Shown: positions 1 through 9,958, counted from the first letter of the stretch. The stretch: 64,000 nt of DNA from VFMC01 sp050248155 (GCA_050248155.1 JBFWSW010000006.1:1-64000); one strand, 5' to 3'. Notes: a model not told the origin generated them from the letters alone. A program made the numbers and translations.

Positions 1-905
1 GGGAGGTCGAGGCCGGGGATGCCGCAGTCGAAGCGTGTGTTCGGGTGTTCGCCGAACAGCCAGGTGGTCGCGTCGAGCACGATCGACAGATCCACCCGCC
101 CCCCACACGAACACCGACCCGCACGGGCCGTGTCACCGTCGCACTCACCGTCGTCGTTGGTGGTGGTGGTGTCGGGGTGGGGGATGCCGAGCAGGTCCAA
201 CAGGGCGTGGGCGCGGAGGAACCCGGTCCGCTCCAACGGGTCGGAGGGTGCCAGGGGTGGGGTGGGTTGGTGGTGGAGCCGGTCGAGTTGCTGGTCGAGC
301 CGGTTGATCAGCATCCCGCCGGTGATCGGGTCGAGGCGTCCGTTGATGCGGACCATCCCGGTCGCCGGATCAACCCAGGCGCTCATGCGCACATCACGCT
401 GCTGACACTCGAGGCGGCTCATGCCGCCATCGGCGCGGATCTTGCGTGCGGTCTTGGCGATCTCGCGGCGGAACTGGTCGGGGTTCATCGTCTCCGCCAA
501 CCCGGCGAGCCGTTCCCCTTGGGCCGCGAGTGCGGCCCGTTCCGCGGGTTCGAGCGAGCGCAGCCCGGCGGTCATCGCGTCGAGGTGCTCCCCGGACACC
601 TTGCCGTCGGCGAGGGCGTCGGCCAGGGCGGGGACGCTGTCGGCGGTCGTGGCGCGTTCCGCGGTGCGGTTGCCGTGGTGCAGGCTGGTCCCGGTCGCCT
701 CGGCGACTTCGGCTTCAGGGAACACCGACGGCGACACATCAGCCAGTGCCCGCAGCCCGTTGGTGAACGCGACCTCGCGGCCGTCGAGCCAGCGACGCAC
801 CCGCGTCACCTCACGCAACGCCGCCTGCAACTGTGCGAGATCGGCGGTCACCGGATCGAGCCCGTGCACGCCCCGGACCGCGCGCAGCACCACATCCAGG
901 TCCAC
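1..905 (-). CDS. DUF222 domain protein (HNH endonuclease family), 3' end outside window
   Basis: A minus-strand frame stays open from 905 to the window edge (about 301 codons) with strong GC3 bias. The visible part matches the DUF222 region that usually precedes a C-terminal HNH nuclease in actinobacterial proteins. A helical segment with repeated Ala/Glu/Arg comes first, then a conserved block reading VDLSIVLDATTWLFGEHPNTR near the truncated end. The HNH motif would lie beyond the edge and is not seen. GTG at 905 is chosen because GAGGG lies 9 nt upstream; GTG codons at 911 and 914 are alternatives, and an in-frame stop lies at 918-920. These proteins are often multicopy in Actinobacteria and their role is not settled. 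It follows korB on the same strand after about 135 nt, so it may be a separate unit. Confidence 0.8.
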   Translation of the reverse strand, partial: MDLDVVLRAVRGVHGLDPVTADLAQLQAALREVTRVRRWLDGREVAFTNGLRALADVSPSVFPEAEVAEATGTSLHHGNRTAERATTADSVPALADALADGKVSGEHLDAMTAGLRSLEPAERAALAAQGERLAGLAETMNPDQFRREIAKTARKIRADGGMSRLECQQRDVRMSAWVDPATGMVRINGRLDPITGGMLINRLDQQLDRLHHQPTPPLAPSDPLERTGFLRAHALLDLLGIPHPDTTTTNDDGECDGDTARAGRCSCGGRVDLSIVLDATTWLFGEHPNTRFDCGIPGLDL

Positions 906-1040
906 ACCCACCACCCCTCACCACGCGCGACGAACCAACATCGAGGGCCGACATGCGGCCGATCACGCCCGGGGGAAGACGGGCACCGATCACCCTACGC
1001 CGAGGGTGTGACAGAGTTCCGGCGGCGCGCGTGGGGCGGC

Positions 1041-2062
<1,022 letters not shown>

Positions 2063-2066
<4 letters not shown>

Positions 2067-4063
2067 GACAATCCCTCCACGCTCGCGACCGAACCGTTGC
2101 CAGAGCCGTGGGACGACCCGCCGGCCAGGTCCTCGACTGCCTCGTGGATCGCCGCTTCGATCTCGACCGCGGTGAACGGCAGTCCCTGCACCTTGGTGAG
2201 CGGCCGTGCGTCGATGAGGAAGTCGGCCCGCACCAGCCGGCACAGCTGGCCGAGGTTGAGCTCGGGGACGATGACGCGACGGAACCCGCGCAGCACCTCG
2301 CCCAGGTTGGCGGGGAACGGGTTGAGGTGGGTGAGGTGCACCCACCCGACCTTCGTGCCCAATCGGCGTGTGCGTTGCACAGCGGCGTCGATCGCGGCCC
2401 ACGTGGAGCCCCACCCGAGCACGCAGACATCGGCGTCGGCGTCGCCGATCACCGTGGCAGGCGGGATGTCGTGGGCGATGCCCGCGATCTTGGCGGCACG
2501 GAGGTGCACCATGCGCTCGTGGTTCTCGGGCGTGTAGTTGATGTTGCCCGTGCCGTCTTCCTTCTCGAGCCCGCCGACGCGGTGCATGAGGCCTGGGGTG
2601 CCGGGGATGGCCCACGGCCGGGCCAGCGTCTCGGGATCGCGGAGGTACGGCCAGAACTCGGTCGTGCCGTCGTCGTTCACGTGGTTGTGCTCGGTGGCGA
2701 ACGGAACCGAGATGTCGGGCAGTGCGTCGACGTCGGGCAGCCGCCACGGCTCGGATCCGTTGGCGAGGTACCCGTCGCTCAGCAGGATGACCGGTGTGCG
2801 GTACTTCAGCGCGATGCGCGCGGCCTCGATGGCTGCGAAGAAGCACTGCGCCGGGCTGTAGCTCGCCACGATCGGGAGGGGTGCCTCACCGTGGCGTCCG
2901 AACATGGCGATGTTGAGGTCGGCCGCCTCTGTCTTGGTGGGCAGACCGGTGGAGGGGCCGCCGCGCTGGATGTCGATGAGGATGAGCGGCAGCTCGAGCG
3001 ACACGGCGAGACTCGTGGTCTCGCTCTTCAACGCGACGCCGGGGCCGGAGGTGGTGGTGATCCCGAGATGGCCCGAGAACGCCGCGCCCACCGCGATCGC
3101 CGCGGCCGCGATCTCGTCCTCGGCCTGCACGGTGCGGACGCCGAACTGCTTGTGCTTGGAGAGCTCGTGGAGGATGTCGGAGGCCGGCGTGATCGGGTAC
3201 GAACCGAGCGTCAGCGGCAGCTTGGCGAGTTGGCTCGCGGCGACCAATCCCCAGGACAACGCGACGTTGCCGGTGATGTTGGTGTACTCCCCGGCGGGCA
3301 TCTGCGCGGGCTTGACCTCGTAGCGATGACCGAACTCCTCGGTCGTCTCGCCGTAGTGCATTCCGGCGAGGAACGCGGCGCGGTTCGAGGCTTGCACCAT
3401 CGGCGTCTTCGCGAACCGCTGGTCGATCCAGTCGAGCGTCGTCTCGGGCGGGCGCGAGTACATGAAGCTCACGAGGCCGAGGGCGAAGAAGTTCTTCGAC
3501 CGATCGGCATCACGCGGCTTCACGCCGAGCGGCACTGTGGCGTCCTTCGTGAGCGAGGTCATCGGCACGGTGATGAGGCGGTAGTTCGCGAGCGAGCCGT
3601 CCTCGAGCGGGTTCGAGCGATAGTTGGCCTTGGCGAGGTTGCGCTCGTCGAAGGTGTCGGAGTTGACGATGAGCGTGCCTCCGACGGACAGGCGGTGCAG
3701 GTCGGCCTTCAGCGCCGCAGGGTTCATCGCGACGAGCACGCTCGGCGCATCGCCGGGCGTCGTGATGTCGTGATCGGAGATGTGCACCTGGAAGCTCGAC
3801 ACGCCGTGCACCGTGCCGGCCGGTGCGCGGATCTCGGCGGGGAACTCGGGCAACGTCGACAGGTCGTTGCCGAACACCGCGCTCGCGGAGGTGAACCGGT
3901 CGCCCGTGAGCTGCATGCCGTCGCCGGAGTCACCCGCGAAGCGGATGACGATGCGGTCGATCTGCTCGACCTCGCCGTGCGGACGGTGCCCCTGGACTTG
4001 GGGCGTAGCCGAACCCGGCGTGGAATCGGCCTCGTGGGATGGACCCACATCGAGACTCGTCAT
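2063..4063 (-). CDS. korA: 2-oxoglutarate/2-oxoacid:ferredoxin oxidoreductase, fused gamma-alpha subunit
   Basis: A 666-residue partner of KorB. The N-terminal gamma domain starts near residue 36 (IDRIVIRFAGDSGDGMQL). It is followed by the pyrimidine-binding alpha domain with the YPITPASDILH signature and a conserved GGPSTGLPTKTEAADL segment. Gamma-alpha fusion is the normal arrangement in actinobacterial KorA. The frame is open upstream to 4183, but ATG 4063 is chosen because a purine-rich ribosome site (GGGGGAGGCAG) lies just before it and the upstream residues are basic and unconserved. A dyad at 4147-4168 lies about 85 nt upstream and is a candidate operator. In many actinobacteria KorAB replaces or supplements the classical 2-oxoglutarate dehydrogenase. 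Confidence 0.93.
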
Positions 4064-4146
4064 GACCTGCCTCCCCCTCGAGAGCTGGTGCGAGGGCCGT
4101 TCCTGGCGGCCCGGGGACGAGCCTATGTGTCGTTGTGCTCGTCGAC

Positions 4147-4168
4147 CGAAACGTACCATCACGTTTCG
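4147..4168. promoter_or_regulatory. Inverted repeat upstream of korA, candidate operator
   Basis: Perfect 8-bp arms CGAAACGT (4147-4154) and ACGTTTCG (4161-4168) are separated by six bases. The dyad lies 84 nt upstream of the korA start, between korA and the small gene at 4232-4597. Size and symmetry fit a dimeric regulator such as a TetR- or GntR-type protein. No regulator gene is adjacent, so the binder is unknown. Confidence 0.4.
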
Positions 4169-4231
4169 CGCACAAGGGGGCATGGGGCACGACGCTCGCG
4201 GCGCCGAGCGACCGCCCGACCCGGTGGTGGA

Positions 4232-4597
4232 TCAGGTGCGCCCGGAACCGAACGCCCTGCTCGCGAGCTCGGTCGCCTGCCGGCGCAGGTCGGCCCACAC
4301 CGCCGTCGGATCGGCCGCCGTCGCTGTCGCGACGAGCACACGGCGCCCCGTCCGGCCACTCGGGCGTCCCCCGAGGTCGAGCTCGGCCTCGCCGGTCCAG
4401 CGCGGCCGGATGGCGACCAGCCTCCCGTCCTCGCTGCGCACGTGGTTCTCGCGGTACTCGAGCAGCGTCCGCCATCCTGCGCCCTCGAGCGCACGGCGAT
4501 CAGCGTGTTCGACGGCGACCGGATCGCGACCGTACGCCCGACGGCGGTGGCGTCTCGGTCGGGGAGCGACCTCGGAGGCGATGCGGGCGATGGACAC
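4232..4597 (-). CDS. Small conserved hypothetical protein
   Basis: About 121 residues, not recognised. The frame has coding-like composition with a basic N-terminal region (PRPRRHRRRAYG), then WRTLLEYRENHVRSEDGRL and a C-terminal segment rich in Ala, Thr and Arg. It has no signal peptide or membrane segment, and DNA binding is conceivable from the basic start but not demonstrated. GTG 4597 is chosen because the longer upstream frame is antisense to the polymerase gene starting at 4705. An AGGAGG lies about 14 nt upstream, which is a long spacing, so the start is uncertain. It is divergent from the polymerase gene. Confidence 0.5.
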   Translation of the reverse strand: MSIARIASEVAPRPRRHRRRAYGRDPVAVEHADRRALEGAGWRTLLEYRENHVRSEDGRLVAIRPRWTGEAELDLGGRPSGRTGRRVLVATATAADPTAVWADLRRQATELASRAFGSGRT

Positions 4598-4704
4598 GCA
4601 GTGATCGTGCGCCTCCTGCCCTGTGGATCGCCAGTGCCGACTACCTGTGATCTCGGTGGGGAGAACGGGTGCGAAACGGTGGACGACGCGCGAGGGTGGA
4701 GCCG

Positions 4705-6471
4705 ATGAGCACCGCCGCGGCCCACCCCGCCGTCGACGACCTGCGCCGATCCGGCGTGCGCACCGGCGATCACGTCGGATTGGCTGTGGACGACCGGGAG
4801 GGCGGGGCCATCGCGCTCGCCTACGGAGCCGACGGCGATCACGTCCGGCTGCTGGACGCCCCCGCAGCCCCCGCCGTCCTCGGTGACGTCGATTCGGTGC
4901 TCCGACCTCGGTGGGTCGTGTGGTCCGGACACTCGGCAACGACCCTCGCGTCGGTGGGCATCCGGCTGTCGACCTGCTGGGACCTCGCCGCCGTCCACCG
5001 CCTGCTCGTCGGCGGCTGGCGCGCGGATGCCGGCCGGGTGTGGGCGCACGCCCACGGTTTGGCGCTCGACGACGTCCCCGCCAGCGCACCGCCCGACCTC
5101 TTCTCGTCGCTGGTCGGCGACACCGATCTCGACGTGCCGGTGCGCCCCGACGGGCACGTGCGGCCGGAGTGGTACGGGGACGGCTGGCAGTGGACCGACG
5201 GCCGGCTCGAGCAGTGGGCGCGCCTCGCGCTCGTCGTCGCTCGCCGGCAGCACCATCTCGTGGAATCCGTCGGCGGGCCCCGCATGCTCTCGACCGCGCG
5301 ATCCGAGTCCACCGCCGAGCTGTTGTGCGCGGAGCTGTCCGTCGACGGCCTGCCGATGGATCGGGCGGCGGCCGAGCGGATCATCGCCGAGCACGTCGGT
5401 CCGCGGCCTGCCGACGACACCGACGCGGCAGCACAGCGCCGGCAGCGCGATCAACGGGTGTTGCGGCTGGCACCTCCGGGCACGGAACCGGACCTGCGCA
5501 ATCCGGCACACGTCAAGTCGCTGCTCCGGCGCGTCGGCATCGAGCTGCCCGACACCCGGGCGTGGCGGCTCGAGTCGCTGCGTGACGTCCACCCGATCGT
5601 CGATGCACTGCTCGTGTGGCGCAAGGCGGAGCGGATCGCGACGACGTTCGGCTACCAGTGGCTCGACGAGCACCTCGGCGTCGATGGCCGCTTGCGCGGT
5701 GAGTGGAGCGGGTCGGACGGCGCGGCGGGGAGGATGACTGCGTCGGCCGGGCTGCACAACATGCCGGCGGTGATGCGACCGGCCGTCGCGGCCGAGCCGG
5801 GCCACGTGTTCGTCCGCGCCGACCTGGGTCAGATCGAACCACGAGTGCTGGCGGCCATCTCGGGCGATCGCCTCCTCGCCGCTGCCACCGCGTCCGACGA
5901 CCTCTACGCGCCGGTCGCCGCGGAGCTGGGAGTCGATCGGCCGACCGCCAAGGTCGCGGTGCTCGGTGCGATGTACGGCCAGACGACCGGTCGCGGCGCG
6001 CAGGTGCTGCGCCGCCTGGAGTCGGCCTACCCGGTGTCGATGCAGTACCTCCTCGACGCCGACCTCGCCGGCCAGGCCGGCCGCGAGCTGCGCACCTACG
6101 GCGGTCGGCTGATCCCGATGTGGCCGGGCTCCGGTGCGGGTTCGGGTGGCGAGTCCGACCGAGAGGCGCGCAGCCGCGCAGCGGCGCGCGGGCGCTACGC
6201 GCGCAACGCTGTGGTGCAGGGGGCAGCGGCCGAGCTGTTCAAGGTGTGGGCCGTCACGGTCCGTGCGAGGTCGGCCGCGCTCGCGGCGCGGGTCGTGCTC
6301 TGCCTGCACGACGAGCTGCTCGTGCACACGCCGATCGGGCGCGCCGACGAGGTCGCCGGGCTCGTGGTCGACTGCCTCGGCGAGGCCGCGCATCGTTGGG
6401 CGCCGGATCGGTCCGTGCGGTTCGTCGCCGACGTCGCCGTCGTCCCCCGGTGGTCGGACGCGAAGGGCTGA
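4705..6471 (+). CDS. Bifunctional 3'-5' exonuclease/DNA polymerase (family A, short form)
   Basis: A 588-residue family-A polymerase of the actinobacterial type annotated as bifunctional 3'-5' exonuclease/DNA polymerase, without the 5'-3' exonuclease domain of PolI. Polymerase motif A begins with Asp373 and reads DLGQIEPR, replacing the usual DxSQIELR. Motif B has Arg412 and Lys416 followed by AMYGQTTGRG. Motif C is H535-D536-E537 in LCLHDELLVH. The N-terminal roughly 170 residues correspond to a degenerate exonuclease-like domain. ATG 4705 is preferred over 4669 because GGTGGAG precedes it at normal spacing. The gene stands alone. In related actinobacteria this enzyme coexists with a full-length PolA; a repair role is likely but inferred. 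Confidence 0.88.
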   Translation: MSTAAAHPAVDDLRRSGVRTGDHVGLAVDDREGGAIALAYGADGDHVRLLDAPAAPAVLGDVDSVLRPRWVVWSGHSATTLASVGIRLSTCWDLAAVHRLLVGGWRADAGRVWAHAHGLALDDVPASAPPDLFSSLVGDTDLDVPVRPDGHVRPEWYGDGWQWTDGRLEQWARLALVVARRQHHLVESVGGPRMLSTARSESTAELLCAELSVDGLPMDRAAAERIIAEHVGPRPADDTDAAAQRRQRDQRVLRLAPPGTEPDLRNPAHVKSLLRRVGIELPDTRAWRLESLRDVHPIVDALLVWRKAERIATTFGYQWLDEHLGVDGRLRGEWSGSDGAAGRMTASAGLHNMPAVMRPAVAAEPGHVFVRADLGQIEPRVLAAISGDRLLAAATASDDLYAPVAAELGVDRPTAKVAVLGAMYGQTTGRGAQVLRRLESAYPVSMQYLLDADLAGQAGRELRTYGGRLIPMWPGSGAGSGGESDREARSRAAARGRYARNAVVQGAAAELFKVWAVTVRARSAALAARVVLCLHDELLVHTPIGRADEVAGLVVDCLGEAAHRWAPDRSVRFVADVAVVPRWSDAKG

Positions 6472-6513
6472 CCATCACGACTCGCGACCGGTTCACTGCC
6501 GAGCGATCGTCGG

Positions 6514-7152
6514 TCAGACGGCGGTGAAGAAGCTGACGTCGTGCACCCGGTCGAGCCAGCAGGCCTCGATCTCGCCGATGGCGCGGGCCGGCGAGCCCGT
6601 GCCGTCGGCGGCGAAGTCGAGCGGCACCGTCGTCCGCGGCGGCACGGAGACGAGCAACGCAGCGACGGTCGCCCGCCGGCCGTGGGTGTCGAGCAGCTGC
6701 ACGTTCACCGACCCGCGGTCGATCGCCGAGCCTCCGAAGTAGCTCAGCTCGGCCGTGATCGTCGCCGTACCGTCGGCGCCGTTGCCCCGGCAGGCGGAGA
6801 TGTCGATGGTGAGGTTGACCCCGTTCTGCACGATGGTGACCGACCCGGGGAAGGTGACGATCGTGTCGCCGTCGGGCACGCCCGCCGACCCACCCGCATC
6901 GGTGTCGGCAGGTGCAGCGTCGTCGGGACGCGTCGACGCCGGCGACGATTCGTCCGGCGGCGACGCGTCGGCTGGTTGTGTCGCTGCCGTCGACGTCGGC
7001 GGTGCGGCCTCGACGCCGACGGTCGCACGGGTCGGCACCGACACCTGGCTCTCGCTGCTGCACGCGCCGGCCAGCATCAGCACCATCCCCACCACGAACA
7101 CGGGCGCGCTCGCGCGTGCACCACGACCACCAGCCCGGCCCCGCCGCCACAT
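6514..7152 (-). CDS. Putative secreted lipoprotein
   Basis: A 212-residue protein of unknown function. Seen: a basic N-terminus (MWRRGRAGGRGAR), a hydrophobic stretch and a lipobox LMLAGAC, so signal peptidase II processing and lipid attachment at that Cys are expected. An acidic Pro/Ser/Thr/Ala-rich linker follows, then a C-terminal beta-rich domain (from about residue 90) with VTIVQNGVNLTIDISACRG and two further Cys-containing segments. The upstream GTG at 7191 would add 13 residues; ATG 7152 gives a normal lipoprotein signal. It converges on the polymerase gene. The conserved-looking C-terminal domain was not matched to a family. Confidence 0.7.
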   Translation of the reverse strand: MWRRGRAGGRGARASAPVFVVGMVLMLAGACSSESQVSVPTRATVGVEAAPPTSTAATQPADASPPDESSPASTRPDDAAPADTDAGGSAGVPDGDTIVTFPGSVTIVQNGVNLTIDISACRGNGADGTATITAELSYFGGSAIDRGSVNVQLLDTHGRRATVAALLVSVPPRTTVPLDFAADGTGSPARAIGEIEACWLDRVHDVSFFTAV

Positions 7153-7211
7153 GTCGCCATCGTCGCGCGCGAACGAAACCCCGCGCGACACCCGTGCGGT
7201 CCCGGCCGTGC

Positions 7212-7427
7212 TCAGCCGTTGGGGAAGTCGGCCGAGCTCTCGATTCTGCCGGCGGCGTGGCTCAGCAGCACGGCGGTCGCGCCACCGGTCGCGTCCACGG
7301 CACCGCCGAGACCGGCGCCCGTCGCGCGGTCCCAGTTCGCGACGACAGGCGGGGACGGCGGCGAGTGCCGACGAGGATCACCGACCGCATCCTTCCTCCT
7401 TCGACGCGGGGAGGACGTCCGACGCAT
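7212..7427 (-). CDS. Small hypothetical ORF upstream of pncB, doubtful
   Basis: A 71-residue frame, divergent from pncB. The last 45 codons are strongly GC3-biased and encode a Gly/Ala-rich, mildly hydrophobic segment ending SSADFPNG. The first dozen codons are Arg-rich and look non-coding. A strong AAGGAGG lies inside the frame just before an out-of-frame ATG that would encode a different 42-residue product, so the true reading is unclear. No family recognised. It may be a genuine small gene, or a remnant within the pncB regulatory region. Confidence 0.3.
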   Translation of the reverse strand: MRRTSSPRRRRKDAVGDPRRHSPPSPPVVANWDRATGAGLGGAVDATGGATAVLLSHAAGRIESSADFPNG

Positions 7428-7429
7428 CC

Positions 7430-7462
7430 GTCACGTGCTCGTCACGTGCTCGTCACTGGCTC
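7430..7462. repeat. Three direct 11-bp repeats containing CACGTG
   Basis: GTCACGTGCTC occurs at 7430-7440 and again at 7441-7451, followed by the imperfect copy GTCACTGGCTC at 7452-7462. The units are head to tail with an 11-bp period, close to one helical turn. They lie 140-170 nt upstream of the pncB start, which suggests a phased protein-binding array. Confidence 0.55.
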
Positions 7463-7523
7463 ATCAACGGATCGACATCGGTCGACTGGTGTCACTCGAT
7501 CGTACGACGGTCGGGCAACGGCA

Positions 7524-7537
7524 GGGCCGAAGGTCCC
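7524..7537. promoter_or_regulatory. DosR/DevR-like 14-bp box upstream of pncB
   Basis: GGGCCGAAGGTCCC, which reads GGGACCTTCGGCCC on the minus strand. This agrees at 13 of 14 positions with the published mycobacterial DosR core GGGACTTNNGKCCC. It lies 66 nt upstream of the pncB start. Related sequences sit at 10106-10119 and 53200-53213. Function is inferred; a GC-rich genome will contain chance matches. Confidence 0.4.
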
Positions 7538-7602
7538 GATCGCACGGTCCACGCGGGCTCGCCCGGTCGCCTCTACGCTCGCAGCACTGGGAGGACGTGT
7601 CC

Positions 7603-8931
7603 GTGGGCCTCGCGTTGGTGACCGATCTCTACGAGCTGACGATGGCGGCCAGCTACCTGCGGCGCGGGATGACCGCTCCGGCCACCTTCAGCCTCTTCGT
7701 CCGCAAGCTGCCACCCCACCGTGGCTTCGTCGTCGCCGCGGGGCTCGACGACGTCCTCACGGTGCTCGAGCACCTGGCCTTCGACGAATCCGACGCGGCG
7801 TGGTTGCGCGAGCACGGCTTCGCCGACCGCGACGTGGACGCGCTCTGCGACCTGCGATTCACGGGCGACGTCCGGGCCATGCCCGAGGGCAGGGTGCTCT
7901 TCGCCAACGAACCGCTCCTCGAGATCACCGCACCGCTGCCGGTCGCCCAGCTCGTCGAGACGATCGTGCTGAACCAGATCACCTACCAGACGACGATCGC
8001 CAGCAAGGCCGCTCGGTGCACGATCGCCGCCGCCGGACGAGCGTCGTTGGTCGACTTCGGGCTGCGCCGGACGTTCGGCATCGAGGCCGGGATGGCCGCG
8101 ACTCGCGCCACGGCGATCGCCGGTTTCGCCGGGACGAGCAACGTCGCCGCCGCGAAGGCGTACGGACTGCACGCGGTGGGCACGATGGCCCACGCCTACG
8201 TCGAGGCGTTCCCCACCGAACGCGAGGCCTTCACCGCTTTCGCCGAGGACTTCCCCGACCGCGCCACCTTCCTGGTCGACACCTACGACACGCTCACCGG
8301 TGTCGCGACCGCGGTGGAGGTGGCCGACCACCTCGGCCTGCACGGACGGACCGGCGTCCGCCTCGACAGCGGTGACCTGCTGTCGCTGTCGCTCGCCGCA
8401 CGCGACCTGCTCGATCGCGCCGGCAGGTCCTCGGTGTCGATCTACGCGAGCGGCGGCCTCGACGAGCTCGACGTGCAGGACCTGCTCGATGCCGGCGCGC
8501 CGATCGACAGCTTCGGGCTCGGGACCCGGATCGGCATCTCGGCCGACGCCCCGTCGCTCGACTCGGTGTACAAGCTGGTCGAGTACGACGGCCGACCGGT
8601 GATGAAGCTCTCGCCCGGGAAGTCGACGCTTCCCGGACCGAAGCAGGTGTTCCGCGCCGATCCCGATCGCGGTGACGTCCTCGCGCTCTGCAGCGAACCG
8701 CCGCCGGGCGCCGCGACCCCACTGCTGGTCGAGGTGATGCGAGACGGGCGCCGGACCGAGCCGCCGGCCTCGCTGGCTGCCGCGGCGGCACGGCTGGCCG
8801 CCGATCTGGCCCGCCTACCGCCCCGGACCCTCGATCTGCGAGCACCGACTCCGATCGAGGTGCACGTGTCCGAGGCCCTGGAGTCGCTCGCGCACGAGGT
8901 CAGCGCGGCGCACCGTCGGCGCCCGAGCTGA
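7603..8931 (+). CDS. pncB: Nicotinate phosphoribosyltransferase
   Basis: A 442-residue enzyme making nicotinate mononucleotide from nicotinate and PRPP in the Preiss-Handler NAD salvage route. Seen: the N-terminal TDLYELTM signature, the central FGLRRTFGIEAG region that carries the phosphorylated-His-type loop in this family, and the C-terminal GTRIGISADAPSLDSVYKL segment. GTG 7603 is chosen because GGGAGG (7589-7594) lies 8 nt upstream; GTG 7597 is too close to it. The end overlaps pncA by 32 nt, tail to tail. A DosR-like box and an 11-bp repeat array lie upstream. The M. tuberculosis paralogue PncB2 belongs to the DosR regulon, which makes the box notable. Confidence 0.92.
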   Translation: MGLALVTDLYELTMAASYLRRGMTAPATFSLFVRKLPPHRGFVVAAGLDDVLTVLEHLAFDESDAAWLREHGFADRDVDALCDLRFTGDVRAMPEGRVLFANEPLLEITAPLPVAQLVETIVLNQITYQTTIASKAARCTIAAAGRASLVDFGLRRTFGIEAGMAATRATAIAGFAGTSNVAAAKAYGLHAVGTMAHAYVEAFPTEREAFTAFAEDFPDRATFLVDTYDTLTGVATAVEVADHLGLHGRTGVRLDSGDLLSLSLAARDLLDRAGRSSVSIYASGGLDELDVQDLLDAGAPIDSFGLGTRIGISADAPSLDSVYKLVEYDGRPVMKLSPGKSTLPGPKQVFRADPDRGDVLALCSEPPPGAATPLLVEVMRDGRRTEPPASLAAAAARLAADLARLPPRTLDLRAPTPIEVHVSEALESLAHEVSAAHRRRPS

Positions 8932-9511
8932 CCTCGACACCTGCCGCAGCCATCTCGACGATCGCAGCCGCGGTGGTGCTGTCCGCGACACCGGCGACGA
9001 GGTCGGTCAGCACGCGGACCTCGAGCCCGTCGCGGCGGGCGTCGAGGGCGGTCGCACGGACGCAGTGATCCGTCGCCAGGCCGACGACGTCGACCGCGCC
9101 GATCCCGGCACGGCGCAGGAGCTCGACCAAGGGCACGCCGGCTTCGTCCACGCCTTCGAAGCCCGAGTACGCAGCCGACGCCCGGCCCTTCTTCACCTCG
9201 ATCGCGGTGGCCGGTACGTGCAGGTCGGGGTGCAGCTCGGCTCCGGCGGTGCCGGCGACGCAATGCGCGGGCCAGGTGGACACGAAGTCCGGGTGTTCGG
9301 CGAAGTGGTCGAACCCTGGGGTACCCGGCGAAGGATGCCAGTCGCGGGTGACCACGATCGCGGCGTACTCGGGCCCGTGGGCTCGCATCCACGCCGTGAT
9401 GGCTCGCGCGACGTGTCCCCCTCCCGCGACGGCCAGGCTGCCGCCCTCGCAGAAGTCGTTCTGGACGTCGACCACGATGAGCGCTCGCTGCGCCGTCACC
9501 GAGGCCTCCAC
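8900..9511 (-). CDS. pncA: Nicotinamidase
   Basis: A 203-residue isochorismatase-fold amidase converting nicotinamide to nicotinate, the substrate of the convergent pncB product. Seen: catalytic Asp in VVDVQNDFCEGGSLAV, metal ligands in the TRDWHP segment, catalytic Lys in IEVKKG, and the Cys in GLATDHCVRATALDA. The order of these residues matches PncA. ATG 9511 begins MEASVTAQ; GTG at the fifth codon is an alternative. Only 18 nt separates it from the hypothetical gene ending at 9530 upstream on the same strand, so the two may be cotranscribed. Confidence 0.92.
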   Translation of the reverse strand: MEASVTAQRALIVVDVQNDFCEGGSLAVAGGGHVARAITAWMRAHGPEYAAIVVTRDWHPSPGTPGFDHFAEHPDFVSTWPAHCVAGTAGAELHPDLHVPATAIEVKKGRASAAYSGFEGVDEAGVPLVELLRRAGIGAVDVVGLATDHCVRATALDARRDGLEVRVLTDLVAGVADSTTAAAIVEMAAAGVEVSSGADGAPR

Positions 9512-9529
9512 TGCGTCAGCGATGCCGGG

Positions 9530-9958
9530 TCAGCACTGACGGCGTCCATCTTCCGATGGTGCCACCCGGGCGAGCGCTGCCATGACCATGCCGACCCAGT
9601 CGGCCGGCCGTCGGACCGGCACCCGTGCGTGCGACGCCAACTCGAGCTCGAGGGGCACCAACGCCCGCCGTTGCAGCGTGAGCAGCGAGCCGGCGCGGCG
9701 GGCCGCGTCGAGCACCTCAGCGGCGAGATAGCCGCGGGCGTCGGCCCATGCCTGCGTCAACCGGTCCCTCGGCGCGGCATCGGATGCGGAGACCTGGACG
9801 AGGTCGGTGACGGTGCCGTGGGCGAGGACGTTCATCCAGGCCCACTGCGGGATCAACGCGTCGTTCCGCTCGAGCAGCTCCAGGTACCGTCCCGCGAGAA
9901 ATGCATCACACTCGTCGGCCACCCCATGTCCTTCCACAGAGCCGTCGCGTCGCCACAT
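9530..9958 (-). CDS. Hypothetical protein upstream of pncA
   Basis: A 142-residue, mainly helical soluble protein that I do not recognise. It begins MWRRDGSVEGHG and contains ECDAFLAGRYLELLERNDAL and WAWMNVLAHGTVTDLVQ, with no signal peptide or membrane span. ATG 9958 has an excellent ribosome site (AGGAGGTGACGAG) directly upstream, so the longer upstream frame is rejected. It reads in the same direction as pncA 18 nt downstream. Its promoter region is shared with the divergent cupin/P-ATPase unit, including the DosR-like box at 10106-10119. A stress-related role is possible only by context. Confidence 0.65.
   Translation of the reverse strand: MWRRDGSVEGHGVADECDAFLAGRYLELLERNDALIPQWAWMNVLAHGTVTDLVQVSASDAAPRDRLTQAWADARGYLAAEVLDAARRAGSLLTLQRRALVPLELELASHARVPVRRPADWVGMVMAALARVAPSEDGRRQC

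Noticed and set aside
2108..4708. 866-codon plus-strand frame opposite korA
   Set aside because: Antisense to the clear KorA protein and the small minus-strand gene; composition and sequence look like a shadow.
4159..6393. 744-codon minus-strand frame opposite the polymerase
   Set aside because: Opposite a protein with intact polymerase motifs A, B and C; no matching domain in the antisense frame.
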